Origin: Ecdyonurus torrentis
Taxonomy: Eukaryota > Arthropoda > Insecta > Ephemeroptera > Heptageniidae
Assembly (NCBI GenBank): GCA_949318235.1
Contig: OX439132.1
Span: 48,792,771-48,856,770, forward strand
Direction of reading: 5' to 3'
DNA length: 64,000 nucleotides
The notes under the pieces are model-generated. The model was given only the letters and a program-made list of their open reading frames with translations. It made no database searches and was not told the DNA's origin. Within the stretch, counting starts at the first letter, position 1, and every line of letters starts with the position of its first letter. The translations under genes were made by a program, and so were the position numbers. Shown piece by piece: positions 30,829-45,042 of the stretch.

Positions 30829-32188
30829 TTGGACTGATTTTTACTTAAAAGCTCGTGTATTTTGACGACTCATTTACGTGTCAACTCGAGGTGGCTCGTT
30901 TTCGAGCTGAAAAAGAAGAATGAAAAATCATAATACGATGACAGCTCGCTACCGCTCGGATAAAACCATCGGACACTGGTCACATGTATATATACATGGT
31001 CGCTTCGCTCTATCAGGCAGGAGTGAGATCGGCGTGCAGTAATACTTGTATTTTCAGTTAATTTGTTCGGCGCGCTATTAACAATTTTAATGATTCTTGT
31101 TTCATCTGACACGATCGCTTTCGCGATCATAAAATGCTGTCTATCTTTTGTATTTAAAATATCGTGAAAACGAAGAATTTGATCGCTAATTTTCTCCTGT
31201 TATGAAAGTGGCACCTCGCTTCCGCTCGGATAGTCCCATCGGTCACTGGTCACATGTATATATACTTGGTCGCTTCGTACTATCAAGCAGGGGTGAGATC
31301 GGCGTGTAGTCACACTTGTATTGGCAGTTCTTTTGTACGGCGAGCTGTAACCTCTATATATAAATAATTTTGTGTGTGTATCTGATATGATTTCTTATGC
31401 AATGGACATCTAACTTTTGAATTAAAAATTATATAAGCATTTGAAGGGTAAATAGAACCTAGTTTGTAGCAGTGACACCTCGCTGCGCTCGGATAGACCC
31501 GTCGGTCACTTGTAACATTTATATATACTTGGTCGCTTCGCTCTATCAGGCAGGATTGGGATCGGCGTGCAGTCACACTTAAATTTTGCAGTTAAATTGT
31601 TCGGGGAGCTATTCCTGTATAAATAATTGTTTGTGTGTATCTGACACGATTGCTTACGCATCCCGTCCGCATCGACAGCGCAGAGAAACACGCCAGCCGT
31701 ACCGCCAGCCGTAAAATTTTGGTACGACAATGTGCACTATTTAATCTAATGGTATTTGTTATGCATTTTGCAATATGCCAACATGAAGTTATGTAGACAA
31801 ATGTCCATCTGTAATTTTTTTTTAATTTTTTTTTTTTTCAAGTTGAGTTTTTATTATTATTAGGTATTTGCATTTAAATTAAACAATAATGCCTGCAGCA
31901 CAATTAACAATACTATTTACTGTGCTTGAGTTGTGTGGACAAATGGCATCCTGTCAAAACTCTTATAGCATCTTGATTATCGAAGAAATAAAATAAAAAA
32001 AAAAAAAAAATTTGGGACTCAATAGATCGTGTATTTGGACGACTCGTTTACGGTCTCATCGCCAGCTGGCTCATTTTCGAGCTGAAAACTCGAAAAAGCT
32101 CCAAACTATTTTTTTTTTTTGTCGAAACCAAATACTCGAAAATTTTGGTCCGAATTCGAGTTCAGCTCGGTTTAAATTTACAGCTCTA
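30236..32188. mobile_element. Inverted-repeat-bounded element, unit 2
   Basis: TAGAGCTGTAAA ... TTTACAGCTCTA, with an A-run at 30789-30824. Internal promoter-like sub-repeats are at 30940-31713. Confidence 0.5.
30940..31713 (+). repeat. Three promoter-like sub-repeats, unit 2
   Basis: TATATATA begins at 30987 in the first copy; the 28-nt TATA-to-initiator spacing is preserved. Confidence 0.55.
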
Positions 32189-33233
32189 TGCCGTATTTAA
32201 TATGGACTTTTTTTTAATAACAGAAAAATATGATATATGGCAGCACAATGATATATGTAATTTACTTCTTCTATTATTAGTTCGTTTCAAATACTATAGC
32301 AATTATCTTGCTTATATTATGTTAGTCAAAATATTTATATATATTAAATATGATTTTATAAGAAATTTATAAATATGGGGCAACCGAAATATATTTTCTC
32401 ATAGTTTGTTTCTGTAATATAGGGTCTTTAGCTTCTCTCAAAGAGAAATGCGATGTGGGGGGAAGAATCAGTGAGAAGCATTCCGAGGATTGCAGCAAAA
32501 AAATAATTTTGACGAGTCAAAACATTAATGAGTCCGATCCATTTATGTTTTTATTAATGAATATAACACACCCAAATTCGCACGATTGTTCTGCTCGACA
32601 AAAAAATGAATTAAAAAAAAAAGTGTTGCTAGTAAGCTAAATGTTATGAATGTAGTACACACCTACCCTACCAACACCCTCTAGAAATATTTGGCAAAAA
32701 TAATCAAACTGTGAGCAACCCCACGTGATTTAGTTTCCGTCGTGCAGAACAATCGGGAGAACATAAGAAAATCATTTAAAATTCACATAACGTAAAATAA
32801 ATATAAAACATTATTTTGCTTCAATATTTTAATTGTTTTGCACTAAAAAAATAAAAAAATAAATAAATTGGCGCGATCGATCTCAATTTTATGAATGTAG
32901 TGCACACCTACCCTACCAACATCCTACCCGCAACATGAAATGAAATAAAAATTAGTAAAAAGTTTTTTTCTTTTTTTGTCAAGAAAAACAAAAATTGGAC
33001 CATTAGAATAATTACAAGAAGAAAATAAGAGGTAAAATAAATAAATTATTCAAATTTTACTTAATAGTGATTGAAATTTATTTACAAAACTTTCCACAAT
33101 ATTATCAGTTGAGTCGGAAATTTTAGGTTGACATTTTAGTAAAAAAGGGTCAGTTGAAGTTGATTTTTCTGCACAAAAAAGGTGATAAAACCTGAAAAAA
33201 GGTGATAAAATAATATATATTATATATAATAAA
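32189..33233. repeat. AT-rich spacer sub-repeat S, unit 2
   Basis: Counterpart of 10125-11170; no gene. Confidence 0.75.
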
Positions 33234-33894
33234 ATTACCCCGAATCCCGAATCGATTGTTCTGCACGACGGAACCCGAAAAGGGTCCCAGGGGTGTCGGG
33301 GTAAGGGCGCTCGACGCGTCGTGTCCCAAGGGTCCCGAATCCGCATAGTGACTTTTTTCGATTGTTCTGCACGACGGAACCCGAAAAGGGTCCCAGGGGT
33401 GCCGGGGTGGGTGCGCTCGAAAGGCCTCGTCCCAGGGGTCCCGAATATGCATAGCGACTTTTTTCCGTGATTTTAAGGGTTGGACCCTGAAAAGGGTCTC
33501 GGGGGTGCCGGGGTCCGTACGCCTCCGTCGGTCGTTGCGGGGGGTGGGTTACGGTCGAGGGGGTTGCTTTTTCTCGTCGCGCACCCCAGACAGATGTCGA
33601 TATTTTATGCGATTTTCGGGTCAAGGGGTGGGGGTGGGCGGGGGTGTCGGGTCTTTTTCAGACATGGTTTTGTCTAAATGTGGACCGTTAAGCTTTTGGG
33701 GCTGCTCCGACCCTCGGTAAGGACGGCAGGACGGGTCAAAGTACGCCGGCTGTCTTTCGGGCCCGTTTTTGGCCATCCCCTGTGCCCAAGGGGTGCAAGG
33801 GAGGGGGTTGGAATTGAGCAAGATTTTATCGCATCGACTGGTTCTCATTAGGGTAAAAGTAACCTGTCTCTCGCGGCATTCTGAATCCAGCTCC
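33234..33894. repeat. GC-rich module, unit 2
   Basis: G-quadruplex motif at 33625-33644; 28S-like segment at 33849-33893. One base differs in the first 106-bp repeat (GTAAGGGCG instead of GTAGGGGCG). Confidence 0.65.
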
Positions 33895-34416
33895 TGTTGC
33901 GTCGGATCTCGAATTGCTGACGGCGTGTAAGAGCTTGAGATAAGAGGTAGGAATCATGAAATTGTCTTTTTCGTCAGTTTATCCTGAATAATTAAGAGAT
34001 ATAGAAACTTGAGAGTATATTTGATTTGGAATGCACAGTAGTGCTGATAGTCGCGCAAATATGTCATGTTTGAGTTGGCGAGAATGAAAGCAGAGAAAAC
34101 AGGTAGTGAAGGTATGTATCAGAGATTTGAGAGAGAAGTTGGAGGCAGGCGGTATAGTGTATCGCAACACGAAGAAAAGTATGAAGAACGGCAGGTTGAA
34201 GCACGTTGCTCGGGAGACTACCTTTCGAGCGTCCCTCACTCTCTCCCTCTCACAGTCTCCAGCGCGGGCCATTTTCTTATAAGAGGTTGGTATTTTTGCG
34301 GCAGTGTGTAGTATCGAAAAAAATGCCGGCTAATCGCTACATTGTACGCCTTTCGCACTCTCTGACGCACGCAATCCAGTGAGTAACCATGGCCGATACT
34401 GCTGCACCCGCCACTG
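33895..34416 (+). pseudogene. Displaced H1 promoter, leader and nine codons, unit 2
   Basis: Intact TATAAG and GGTTGGTAT. The pyrimidine tract reads CTCTCACAG where real H1 and the unit 1 copies have CTCTCCCAG, a change shared with units 3 and 4. Confidence 0.9.
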
Positions 34417-34529
34417 TTTGTTTGGTTTGTCGAAACCGAATACTCGAAAATGTTGGACCGAATTCGAGTTCATCTCGGTTTAAATTTACAGCTCTAGGTT
34501 ATGCCGTATTGAATATAGACTTTTTTTAA
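34389..34529 (+). pseudogene. Chimeric 46-codon frame, unit 2
   Basis: H1-derived MADTAAPAT fused to spacer codons; stop TAA at 34527-34529. Confidence 0.4.
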
Positions 34530-37285
34530 TAACTGAAAAATAGTATATATTGCAGCACAATGATATGTAATTTACTTCTTCTATTATTAGTTCGTTTCAA
34601 ATACTACAGCAATTACCTTGCTTATATTATTTTAGTCAAAATATTTATATATTAAATATGATTTTATAAGAAATTTATAAATATCGGGCAACTGAAATAT
34701 ATTCTCTCGTAGTTTGTTTCTGTGATATAGGGTCTTTAGCTTCTGTCAAAGAGAAATGCGATGTGGGGGGAAGAATCAGTGAGAAGTATTCCGAGGATTG
34801 CAGCCAAAAAGTAATTTGGACGAGTCAAAACATTAATGAGTCCGATCCATTTATGTTTTCATTAATGAATATAACACACCCAAATTCGCACGATTGCTCT
34901 GTTCAACCAAAAAATTAATTAAAAAAATACAGTGTTGCTATGAAGCTAAATTTTATGAATGTAGTACACACCTACCCTACCAACACCCTCTAGAAATATT
35001 TGGAAAAAACAATCAAACTGTAAGCAACCCCACGTGATTTAGTTTCCGTCGTGCAGAACAATCGGGAGAACATAAGAAAAACATTTAAAATTCACATAAC
35101 GTAAAATAAATATAAAACATTATTTTGCTTCAATATTTTAATTGTTTTGCACTAAAAAAAATAAATAAATAAATAAATTGGCGCGATCGATCTCAATTTT
35201 ATGAATGTAGTGCACACCTACCCTACCAACATCCTACCCGCAACATGAAATGAAATAAAAATTAGTAAAAAAAAGTTTTCTTTTTTTGTCAAGAAAAACA
35301 AAAATTGGACCATTAGAATAATTACAAGAAGAAAATAAGAGGTAAAATAAATAAATTATTCAAATTTTACTTAATAGTGATTGAAATTTATTTACAAAAC
35401 TTTCCACAATATTATCAGTTGAGTCGGAAATTTTAGGTTGAAATGTTAGTAAAAAAGGGTCAGTTGAAGTTGATTTTTCTGCACAAAAAAGGTGATAAAA
35501 CCTGAAAAAAGGTGATAAAATAATACATATAATATATAATAAAATTTCTTTTTTTTAATGTATGCTATACTGCCTATAGGTATTTTGTGGTTACATGCAA
35601 GCACAAGCAAAAAAAAAAAAAAAAAAAAATTGTATTTTTTATAAATGTATTATGTATTTTGTATACAAAAAAAGTTACATAAATGCTAAATTTTATTTTT
35701 CAATTATCAAGTATGGGAAAATATTTAAAATTTTGGTACGACAATGTGCACTATTTAATCTGATGGTATTTGTTATGCATTTTGCAATATGCCAACATGA
35801 AGTTATGTAGACCAATGTCCATTTGTTATTTTTTTTTAAATTTTTTTTTTCAATTTGAGTTATTATTATTAGGTATTTGCATTTAAATTAAACAATAATG
35901 CCTGCAGCACAATTAACAATACTATTTACTGTGCTTGAGATGTGTGGACAATGGCATCCTGTCAAAACTCTTATAGCATCTTGATTATCGGAAAAAAAAA
36001 AAAAAAAAAAAAAAAATGGGACTTAATAGATCGTGTATTTTGACGACTCGTTTACGGTCTCATCGCCAGCTGGCTCTTTTTCGAGCTGAAAACTCGAAAA
36101 AGCTCCAAACTCTTTTTTTTTTTTTTTTTTTGTCGAAACCGAATACTCGAAAATGTTGGTCCGAATTCGAGTTCAGCTCGGTTTAAATTTACAGCTCTAG
36201 ATTATGCCGTATTTAATATGGACTGTTTTTTAATAACAGAAAAATATGATCTATTGCCGCACAATGATATATGTAATTTACTTCTTCTATTATTAGTTCG
36301 TTTCAAATACTATAGCAATTATTATCTTGCTTATATTATGTTAGTCAAAATATATATATATATTAAATATGTTTTTATAAGAAATTTATAAATATCGGGC
36401 AACCGAAATATATTTTCTCATAGTTTGTTTCTGTAATATAGGGTCTTTAGCTTCTCTCAAAGAGAAATGCGATGTGGGGGGAAGAATCAGTGAGAAGCAT
36501 TCCGAGGATTGCAGCAAAAAAATAATTTTGAGGAGTCAAAACATTAATGAGTCCGAACTATTTATGTTTTTATTAATGAATATAACACACCCAAAGTCGC
36601 ACGATTGTTCTGCTCGACAAAAAAAATAATTAAAAAAAAAAGTGTTGCTAGTAAGCTAAATGTTATGAATGTAGTACACACCTACCCTACCAACACCCTC
36701 TAGAAATATTTGGAAAAAATAATCAAACTGTGAGCAACCCCACGTGATTTAGTTTCCGTCGTGCAGAACAATCGGGAGAACATAAGAAAATCATTTAAAA
36801 TTCACATAACGTAAAATAAATATAAAACATTATTTTGCTTCAATATTTTAATTGTTTTGCACTAAAAAAAAAAAGTAAATAAATAAATTGGCGCGATCGA
36901 TCTGAATTTTATGAATGTAGTGCACACCTACCCTACCAACATCCTACCCGCAACCTGAAATAAAATAAAAATTAGTAATTTTTTTTTTTTTGTCAAGAAA
37001 AACAAAAATTGGACCAGTAGAATAATTACAAGAAGAAAAGAAGAGGTAAAATAAATAAATTATTCAAATTTTACTTAATAGTGATTGAAATTTATTTAGA
37101 AAACTTTCCACAATATTATCAGTTGAGTCGGAAATTTTAGGTTGAAATGTTAGTAAAAAAGGGTCAGTTGAAGTTGATTTTTCTGCACAAAAAAGGTGAT
37201 AAAACCTAAAAAAAGGTGATGAATTCATAAAAAAAAAGGTGATGAAATAATATTTATTATGTATAATAAAATTACTTGTTTTTTA
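34417..37285. repeat. AT-rich spacer sub-repeats S1 and S2, unit 2
   Basis: Two sub-repeats with TGTCGAAACC boundaries near 34428 and 36131. Units 3 and 4 contain a single recombinant of these two. Confidence 0.75.
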
Positions 37286-38656
37286 ATGTATGCTATACTC
37301 AATACTGCCTATAGGTATTTTGTGGTTACATGCAAGTACAAGCTACAAAAAAAATGTATTATTCATTGTAATACCATATTTAAAGGAAACAAATAGACAC
37401 ATCAGACATCACACACAGACACACATAGACAGGCACATTATCATTTCCTTGGGTCATTGGCTCGTCTTCTGCCTCATCTTCTTCTTCTTTTTCTTACTCA
37501 TCTTCACCCTGTTCAATCAGTGTTTCCATGTCAACTTCTTTACCCAGTTTATTTATGCTGCAGTTACATACGACAATCATCTCCAGACTGTCCTCATTTA
37601 AATTTGATGGCATACAATGAATCTGTTTTAAAAAATTGCGGTAATTTTTTTTTTTTTTTTTTTTAACGTTTTGTAAATGGTTAAAAAAAAAAAAATCCTT
37701 ATTTAGTTGAAAAAAGATGATGAAAAGTTGAAAAATGATAAAAAAAAGAGAAAACCTATTAATAGGTGAAAAAAAAGTTTATTTCAAACGGCTCGTGGAC
37801 ATTCTTATAAAAAAGGAACATATTATTGATAGCAACAAAAAGGTTATCACCTGAAAATCCAGGCTCTAATTATCAGTTTTCTTGCGAAGTGTGTTAATAT
37901 ATTATTATTATTAATGCAAATTAAATTTTAAATGTTAATTAGGTTCTCACGAAAACAGACAACGACTGCCTAGTAGTTTGATATATTTATAAAATAACTC
38001 CCATGCAAGTCGTACGGAGACGTGATCAATACATATATCTGCACGTGTGTAATCTGCCCGATTGAAAAAAATTAAAAGGCTTCAAAATAATAGTAATAAA
38101 AAAAGATATTTATGCAGCTCGTTAGATATCTTTTACTTGAGGAAAAAATAAAAGTAAACTAAGAAACCTCAGCTCTTGTAAGTTATGATATGATTGTACA
38201 TTTTAAGAACTTGTCATTCAAAATTTACTCAGCGATATTAAGCAAAGTGTTTAAAAGTTGTATTATGAAAAAAAAAAAAAAGAAAAAAAAAAAAAAGGCT
38301 CATTTATTTGTATATATATTTTTTGAGTTAAAACTAATGTAGTTGTTTTAATAAACCGTTCGATAGGTTATTTGTTGAAGTGAGTTTTTGGCTTAAAATA
38401 AAATATTATATATCACATACTTTCCAGAATAAAAAATGACTATGTTTTTCCCCCCCATTAATATTTACGACACTATGTAAAAAAAAAGATTAGAATTACG
38501 ATGCGAAGTACTTGTTTTGGTATTATCTTCTTCTTTGTTATTAATTTAAATTGTGTAGTGACTCATTTAAAACTTGATGAGCTATAGTAATATTTTTGAT
38601 GGCGCTGTGAAAGCTGTTCGGGAACCTCCTATGTTGCAACTGAAAATACAGCGGCA
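37286..38656. repeat. AT-rich pre-H1 spacer, before unit 3
   Basis: Counterpart of 1-1341, with a 7-bp deletion near 37437 inside the acidic coding-like fragment (about 37408-37613). Confidence 0.85.
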
Positions 38657-39150
38657 TGTTGCGTCGGATCTCGAATTGCTGACGGCGTGTAAGAGCTTGA
38701 GATGAGAGGTAGGAATCATGAAATTGTCTTTTTCGTCTGTATATCATGAATAATTAAGAGAGATAGAAACTTGAGAGTATATTTGATTTGAAATGCACGA
38801 TAGTGCTGATAGTCGCGCAAATATGTCATGTTTGAGTTGGCGAGTATGAAAGCAGAGAAAACAGGTAGTGAAGACATTAATCTGAGATTTGAGAGAGAAG
38901 TTGGAGGCAGGCGATAGAGTATCGCAACATGAAGAAAAGTTTGAAGAACTGCAGGTTGAAGCACGTTGCTCGGGAGACTACCTTTCGAGCGTCCCTCACT
39001 CTCTCCCTCTCCCAGTCTCCAGCGCGGGCCATTTTCTTATAAGAGGTTGGTATTTTTGCGGCAGTGTGTAGTATCGAAAAAATGCCGGCTAATCGCTAGA
39101 TTGTACGCCTTTCGCACTCTCTGACGCACACAATCATCCAGTGAGTAACC
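38657..39150 (+). promoter_or_regulatory. H1 promoter and leader, unit 3
   Basis: TATAAG at 39038-39043, GGTTGGTAT at 39045-39053, upstream frame at 39082-39099. Confidence 0.75.
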
Positions 39151-39762
39151 ATGGCCGATACTGCTGCACCCGTCACTGCTCCGGCACCAGCTGCTGCCTC
39201 CCCTTCCAAGGCAAAGAAGACAGCGAAGAAGACCGCCGGCCCAAAGAAGCCTGCATCTAAGCCGTCGCATCCACCCACCGCCGAAATGGTGAAGAGCGCT
39301 ATTAAGACTCTGAAGGAACGCGGAGGCTCGTCACTGCAGGCCATCAAGAAGTACATCTCCGCCACCTACAAGGTGGATGCAGAGAAGCTTGCTCCATTCA
39401 TCCGCAAGTATCTCAAGTCTGCCGTTGCCTCCGGTGCCTTGGTGCAAACCAAGGGTAAGGGTGCTGCTGGCTCTTTCAAGCTGAGCGCAGCTGCTCCTAA
39501 GGAGAAGAAGCCCAAGGCTGCCAAGAAACCGGCCGCTAAGAAGGAGAAGAAGCCTGCTGCTGCTGCTGCTAAGAAAAGTAAGAGCGCTTCCGCCAAGAAG
39601 GCAAAGTCTCCAAAGAAGGAGAAGAAGCCGGCCGCAGCAAAGCCAAAGAAGGCCCCGACAAAGGCGAAGAAGGCGAAACCCGCTGCCAAACCCAAGGCTC
39701 CTAAGCCTAAGAAGGCAGCTGCCAAGCCAAAGATCGCCAAGCCCAAGGCCGCCAAGAAATAA
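39151..39762 (+). CDS. H1: Linker histone H1, unit 3
   Basis: 203 residues, identical to unit 1. Confidence 0.98.
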   Translation: MADTAAPVTAPAPAAASPSKAKKTAKKTAGPKKPASKPSHPPTAEMVKSAIKTLKERGGSSLQAIKKYISATYKVDAEKLAPFIRKYLKSAVASGALVQTKGKGAAGSFKLSAAAPKEKKPKAAKKPAAKKEKKPAAAAAKKSKSASAKKAKSPKKEKKPAAAKPKKAPTKAKKAKPAAKPKAPKPKKAAAKPKIAKPKAAKK

Positions 39763-39824
39763 GTAGGCGCTCCTGCTGCTGGAGAAGTTGGCTCGTTCGC
39801 CGTCTACGTGACAAGAAACGAAAC

Positions 39825-39840
39825 GGCCCTTTTAAGGGCC
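39825..39840 (+). terminator. Histone 3' stem-loop of H1, unit 3
   Basis: GGCCCTTTTAAGGGCC, UUUA loop. Confidence 0.95.
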
Positions 39841-39853
39841 ACCACTCGCACTC

Positions 39854-40286
39854 ACTGAGAGTCTAACTTGCGGCATATCAGCAGGACAATTGCATTAATT
39901 TTTTTTTTCCTTTTTTAATTCCCCCCTGTTCAGTATTTCTATATGCTATGAACCAATTTTCGGGTAAAGGAAGGGAGGCACGCAAACCACGTATGACCAA
40001 TGAACCCCTATTTGAAATTTTAGCCATTCAAGCTTGAGATCCCTTCTTTGAACAAGAACCGGACAGTACAACAGCAACTGCATCGAGCGGGCCCGCGCAA
40101 CCAGCGGCTAGGCGGGCGTGCGTGCGACCAGTCCGCGGTGTGACTTGCAGTGAACGCACGCAAGCTCGCATCGATACCATGTCAAAGAATATAAGTTTAA
40201 AAGATTGTTAGCATGCCGCTATATCGCTGAGCATAATCATTTGATGTTGGCTAGGTGCGTTTAGTCCCATCCTTTAAAAGCGTAGT
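39854..40286. other. H1-H3 convergent 3' spacer, unit 3
   Basis: As 2539-2971; no gene. Confidence 0.7.
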
Positions 40287-40302
40287 GGCCCTCAAAAGGG
40301 CC
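40287..40302 (-). terminator. Histone 3' stem-loop of H3, unit 3
   Basis: UUUG-loop version. Confidence 0.95.
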
Positions 40303-40332
40303 GTTTCTGATGACGGTCGCTCAACCAACCAC

Positions 40333-41284
<952 letters not shown>

Positions 41285-41327
41285 ACTACCTATTACAGTG
41301 CTTGATGAAGCCTGCGAACCATGAAAC

Positions 41328-41343
41328 GGCCCTTTTAAGGGCC
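41328..41343 (+). terminator. Histone 3' stem-loop of H4, unit 3
   Basis: UUUA-loop form. Confidence 0.95.
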
Positions 41344-41356
41344 ACCAATCGCACTC

Positions 41357-41765
41357 TTGACTGACATGTTACTGACCCGTATCTCAATTGCCGTGGCTTA
41401 TGCGACAGTGCAATAAATCTTTCATCTTAGTTTTTCCAAATGTAGTGTAAAAAAAAAAACATCGTAGCTATGTATGTGATGCCGTAACTTGGGCCGCAAT
41501 TAACATTTAGAAATGATTGTCAATACAATACAACAATGAAGCCAAAAAATAGGAAAATATATAATATAGAATAGTTGAGGGAGTTATGTTATATTTGGTA
41601 TTTTGTAAAGAAAGGCACGCAAAAACAGAAAGAGGCCTCAATTTCCTCCAACACTGTTAATAAATAAAACATGCAGCTCGTTCTGTTTGTCAAAGGTTTA
41701 CGTGTTCATCGCTCCAACGGGAGAATAAGCATATTGCTGAAATTAGGTCAGAACGTGAATTTCGT
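41357..41765. other. H4-H2A convergent 3' spacer, unit 3
   Basis: As 4042-4450; no gene. Confidence 0.7.
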
Positions 41766-41778
41766 GAGTGCGATTGGT

Positions 41779-41794
41779 GGCCCTTAAAAGGGCC
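41779..41794 (-). terminator. Histone 3' stem-loop of H2A, unit 3
   Basis: UUUA-loop form on the minus strand. Confidence 0.95.
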
Positions 41795-41814
41795 GTTTCT
41801 CGGAGAGCTGGCAT

Positions 41815-42492
<678 letters not shown>

Positions 42493-42867
42493 ATGCCACC
42501 AAAGACTAGCGGAAAGGCCGCCAAGAAATCGGGCAAGGCCCAGAAGAACATCTCGAAGAGTGATAAGAAGGGACGTAAGCGCAGGAGGAAGGAGAGCTAT
42601 GCCATCTACATCTACAAAGTGTTGAAGCAAGTGCACCCCGACACCGGAGTATCCTCCAAGGCCATGTCTATCATGAACAGCTTCGTCAACGACATCTTTG
42701 AACGCATTGCAGCTGAGGCCAGTCGCCTTGCTCACTACAACAAGCGTTCCACCATCACAAGCCGGGAGATCCAGACCGCAGTGCGCCTGCTCTTGCCTGG
42801 TGAACTCGCCAAGCACGCAGTCAGTGAGGGCACTAAGGCCGTCACCAAGTACACCAGCTCTAAGTAG
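42493..42867 (+). CDS. H2B: Core histone H2B, unit 3
   Basis: 124 residues, identical to unit 1. Confidence 0.99.
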   Translation: MPPKTSGKAAKKSGKAQKNISKSDKKGRKRRRKESYAIYIYKVLKQVHPDTGVSSKAMSIMNSFVNDIFERIAAEASRLAHYNKRSTITSREIQTAVRLLLPGELAKHAVSEGTKAVTKYTSSK

Positions 42868-42894
42868 AACCCAACAAGAGCTATCTCGTGAAAC

Positions 42895-42910
42895 GGCCCT
42901 TTTAAGGGCC
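42895..42910 (+). terminator. Histone 3' stem-loop of H2B, unit 3
   Basis: UUUA-loop form. Confidence 0.95.
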
Positions 42911-43138
42911 ACCACTCGCACTCTTGATTGACATTGCTATGACCTCCTAATTTCTAAGTTAACTGAGAAGTGCTATACCTTGCACACTTCAGCACCTACC
43001 TTAACGTGTTTCACCTCGACACGCTATGTTGAATAATGTTGGCAGTGCTTTATTCACTTCCAACGGATTGTAACAAATACATCGCCTGCCTCTACACTTT
43101 GCGGGTCAGTTATAATCGCTCTTTAAGATCATTGCATT

Positions 43139-43154
43139 GGCCCTCACAAGGGCC
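43139..43154 (-). terminator. Stem-loop of the sixth gene, unit 3
   Basis: UGUG-loop form. Confidence 0.85.
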
Positions 43155-43172
43155 GGTTGCAACGTCGTGCAT

Positions 43173-43322
43173 TTATTTCTTTTTGCTGCTCTTTGCTACC
43201 TTGGCTGCAGTTTTGCGTTTCGTGGCTGTCTTCTTTGCTTTGGTTGCAGCTTTGCCCTTCTTTACTTTCGGAGCAGCTTTTTTTGGTTTCTCCACTTTCT
43301 TCAGGGGCTTTTTCGCGGCCAT
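43173..43322 (-). CDS. Small Lys/Ala-rich basic protein, sixth gene of unit 3 (promoter uninterrupted)
   Basis: The same 49 codons, here without the 1,040-bp element. The GGTTGGTAT motif at 43454-43462 (minus) predicts a start near 43444 and a ~120-nt leader in which the ATG at 43320-43322 is the first ATG. The frame is open upstream to an ATG at 43509-43511, but that lies 5' of the predicted start, so the longer 112-residue reading is not chosen. This arrangement of promoter, intronless frame and stem-loop is what supports it as a real gene. Confidence 0.75.
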   Translation of the reverse strand: MAAKKPLKKVEKPKKAAPKVKKGKAATKAKKTATKRKTAAKVAKSSKKK

Positions 43323-43399
43323 TGCTCTGTCGAATACAGTGGGCAGACGGTCTCGTGGTAGTCGCTCACTCGCTCGCTCGCTTTGCAAAGCTAAGATGA

Positions 43400-44449
43400 C
43401 TAATGTTGGCCGTAGTATAACGCTCGATGTGGAGGGGAGGGTCCAGCGCACAAATACCAACCTATTATGACGCCGTTTTAAAAAAGCCCGCCGTCTATTC
43501 AAACTATGCAATTATACAAGTCCTAAAATTAATAACGTCGTTATTTAATAAGATTTATATCTTACTTACACCCTCATTTCTCTGCGCTTATGAAAGAAAA
43601 TATTATTGACCTTTACAGCACAATGAAGGCGTTTATCTACGAACGTTTCAATAAAACTTTTAAAAAAATCATGTTGACATTACAAGTGGCTTTCAATGCT
43701 TCCAAAGTTAATAAATTAATACACAAGTTATGTGCACAAGACCATCAAAGTAAAGCCTAAAAACATGACTAAGAAATTTGAAATAAAATCGTAAATTACA
43801 GTGTATAGAATACCACCAAGAGACAACACGAAAAAATATATTTCAAATCGGTCATAAACTAAGACTATCGAAAGCTAAGTCTGTTTTTGCCAAAGGATAT
43901 ATTTTATATACTGGTCAAGTGAAGTATTCAAAATTATTAAAATTCAACTTACAAACCAGAATACATACATACTAGAGAAATATTTAGGAAAACCAGGGTT
44001 GGGATGATTTTATGCCCAACAACTTCTAAAAGCTAAAGTAAGCGACGTTTATCTTATCGTAACAGTTCTAAAGAATTACGGTGACAAAATACATGTTAAA
44101 TATTTATTATGAGCAGGCTTTGATGATAGACGTAATGCTTGAATAAACAAAAAGAGTATTCAACTAATGTAGTCATTTGTATAATTGCTAATAACGTATC
44201 TTTGATAATAATGAAAAGTATAATTAAATACATAACAGTTGTGAATTATTATAATTTTTCTTTAATTTTATTGTTATCCTCATTAGAACGTTATGTCATA
44301 AGAACAAAGTACTTGAATCATTTCAAATATCTTGTTAACCTCTTCAAGATGCCGGACAAAAATTTTTGCGCGGAAGGCCGAGCCTAGTCAAGCAGGCCCT
44401 ATTAAAATAGTTAAATAAAATATTACAAAAGGTATCCATTGTACGAAAC
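43400..44449. repeat. AT-rich spacer with sixth-gene promoter, unit 3
   Basis: The promoter motif GGTTGGTAT is at 43454-43462 (minus); the rest is AT-rich without genes. Confidence 0.65.
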
Positions 44450-45000
44450 TAGAGCTGTAAAAAACTCGAAACTCCTTTAGACCGAGTTGAAAACTTTTAG
44501 ACCGGTTTGACTCGAAACTTGGTTTCAGCTCGAAATGAAAGCTAAAAAACTCGAAAACGAGCCAAAGCTCGAAAATCAAGCTAAAACTCGAAAACTCGAG
44601 CTTTGGGTTAAAGCTCGAACACAAGTTTTTCGAGCCCAAATACAAAAGCTTTAATTTTTTTTAAATGTTTCTTATTTTAATGATAATTTCGTAAATTACC
44701 TTACATAAATGCCAAATTGTATTTTAAAATCATCTAGTAATGTTAAAACATTAAAATTTTAGTACGACAATGTGCATTCATTGATATAATGGTATTTTTT
44801 ATGCATTTTACAATATGCCAACATGAAAGACCAATGTTCATCTGAAAATTTATGATTTATTTTTAATTTTTTTTTTTTATTATTATTTGCATTTAAATGA
44901 AACAAATTTGCCTGCAGCACAATTCGCATTATTATTAACTGTTGTTTGAGTTGTGTGGACAATGGCATCCTGTCAAAACTCTTTAAGCATCTTGATGATC

Positions 45001-45042
<42 letters not shown>

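Noticed and set aside
43323..43511. 63-codon N-terminal extension of the sixth gene in units 3 and 4
   Set aside because: The upstream ATG is 5' of the GGTTGGTAT promoter motif, and the extension is replaced by unrelated LINE-tail codons in units 1 and 2.
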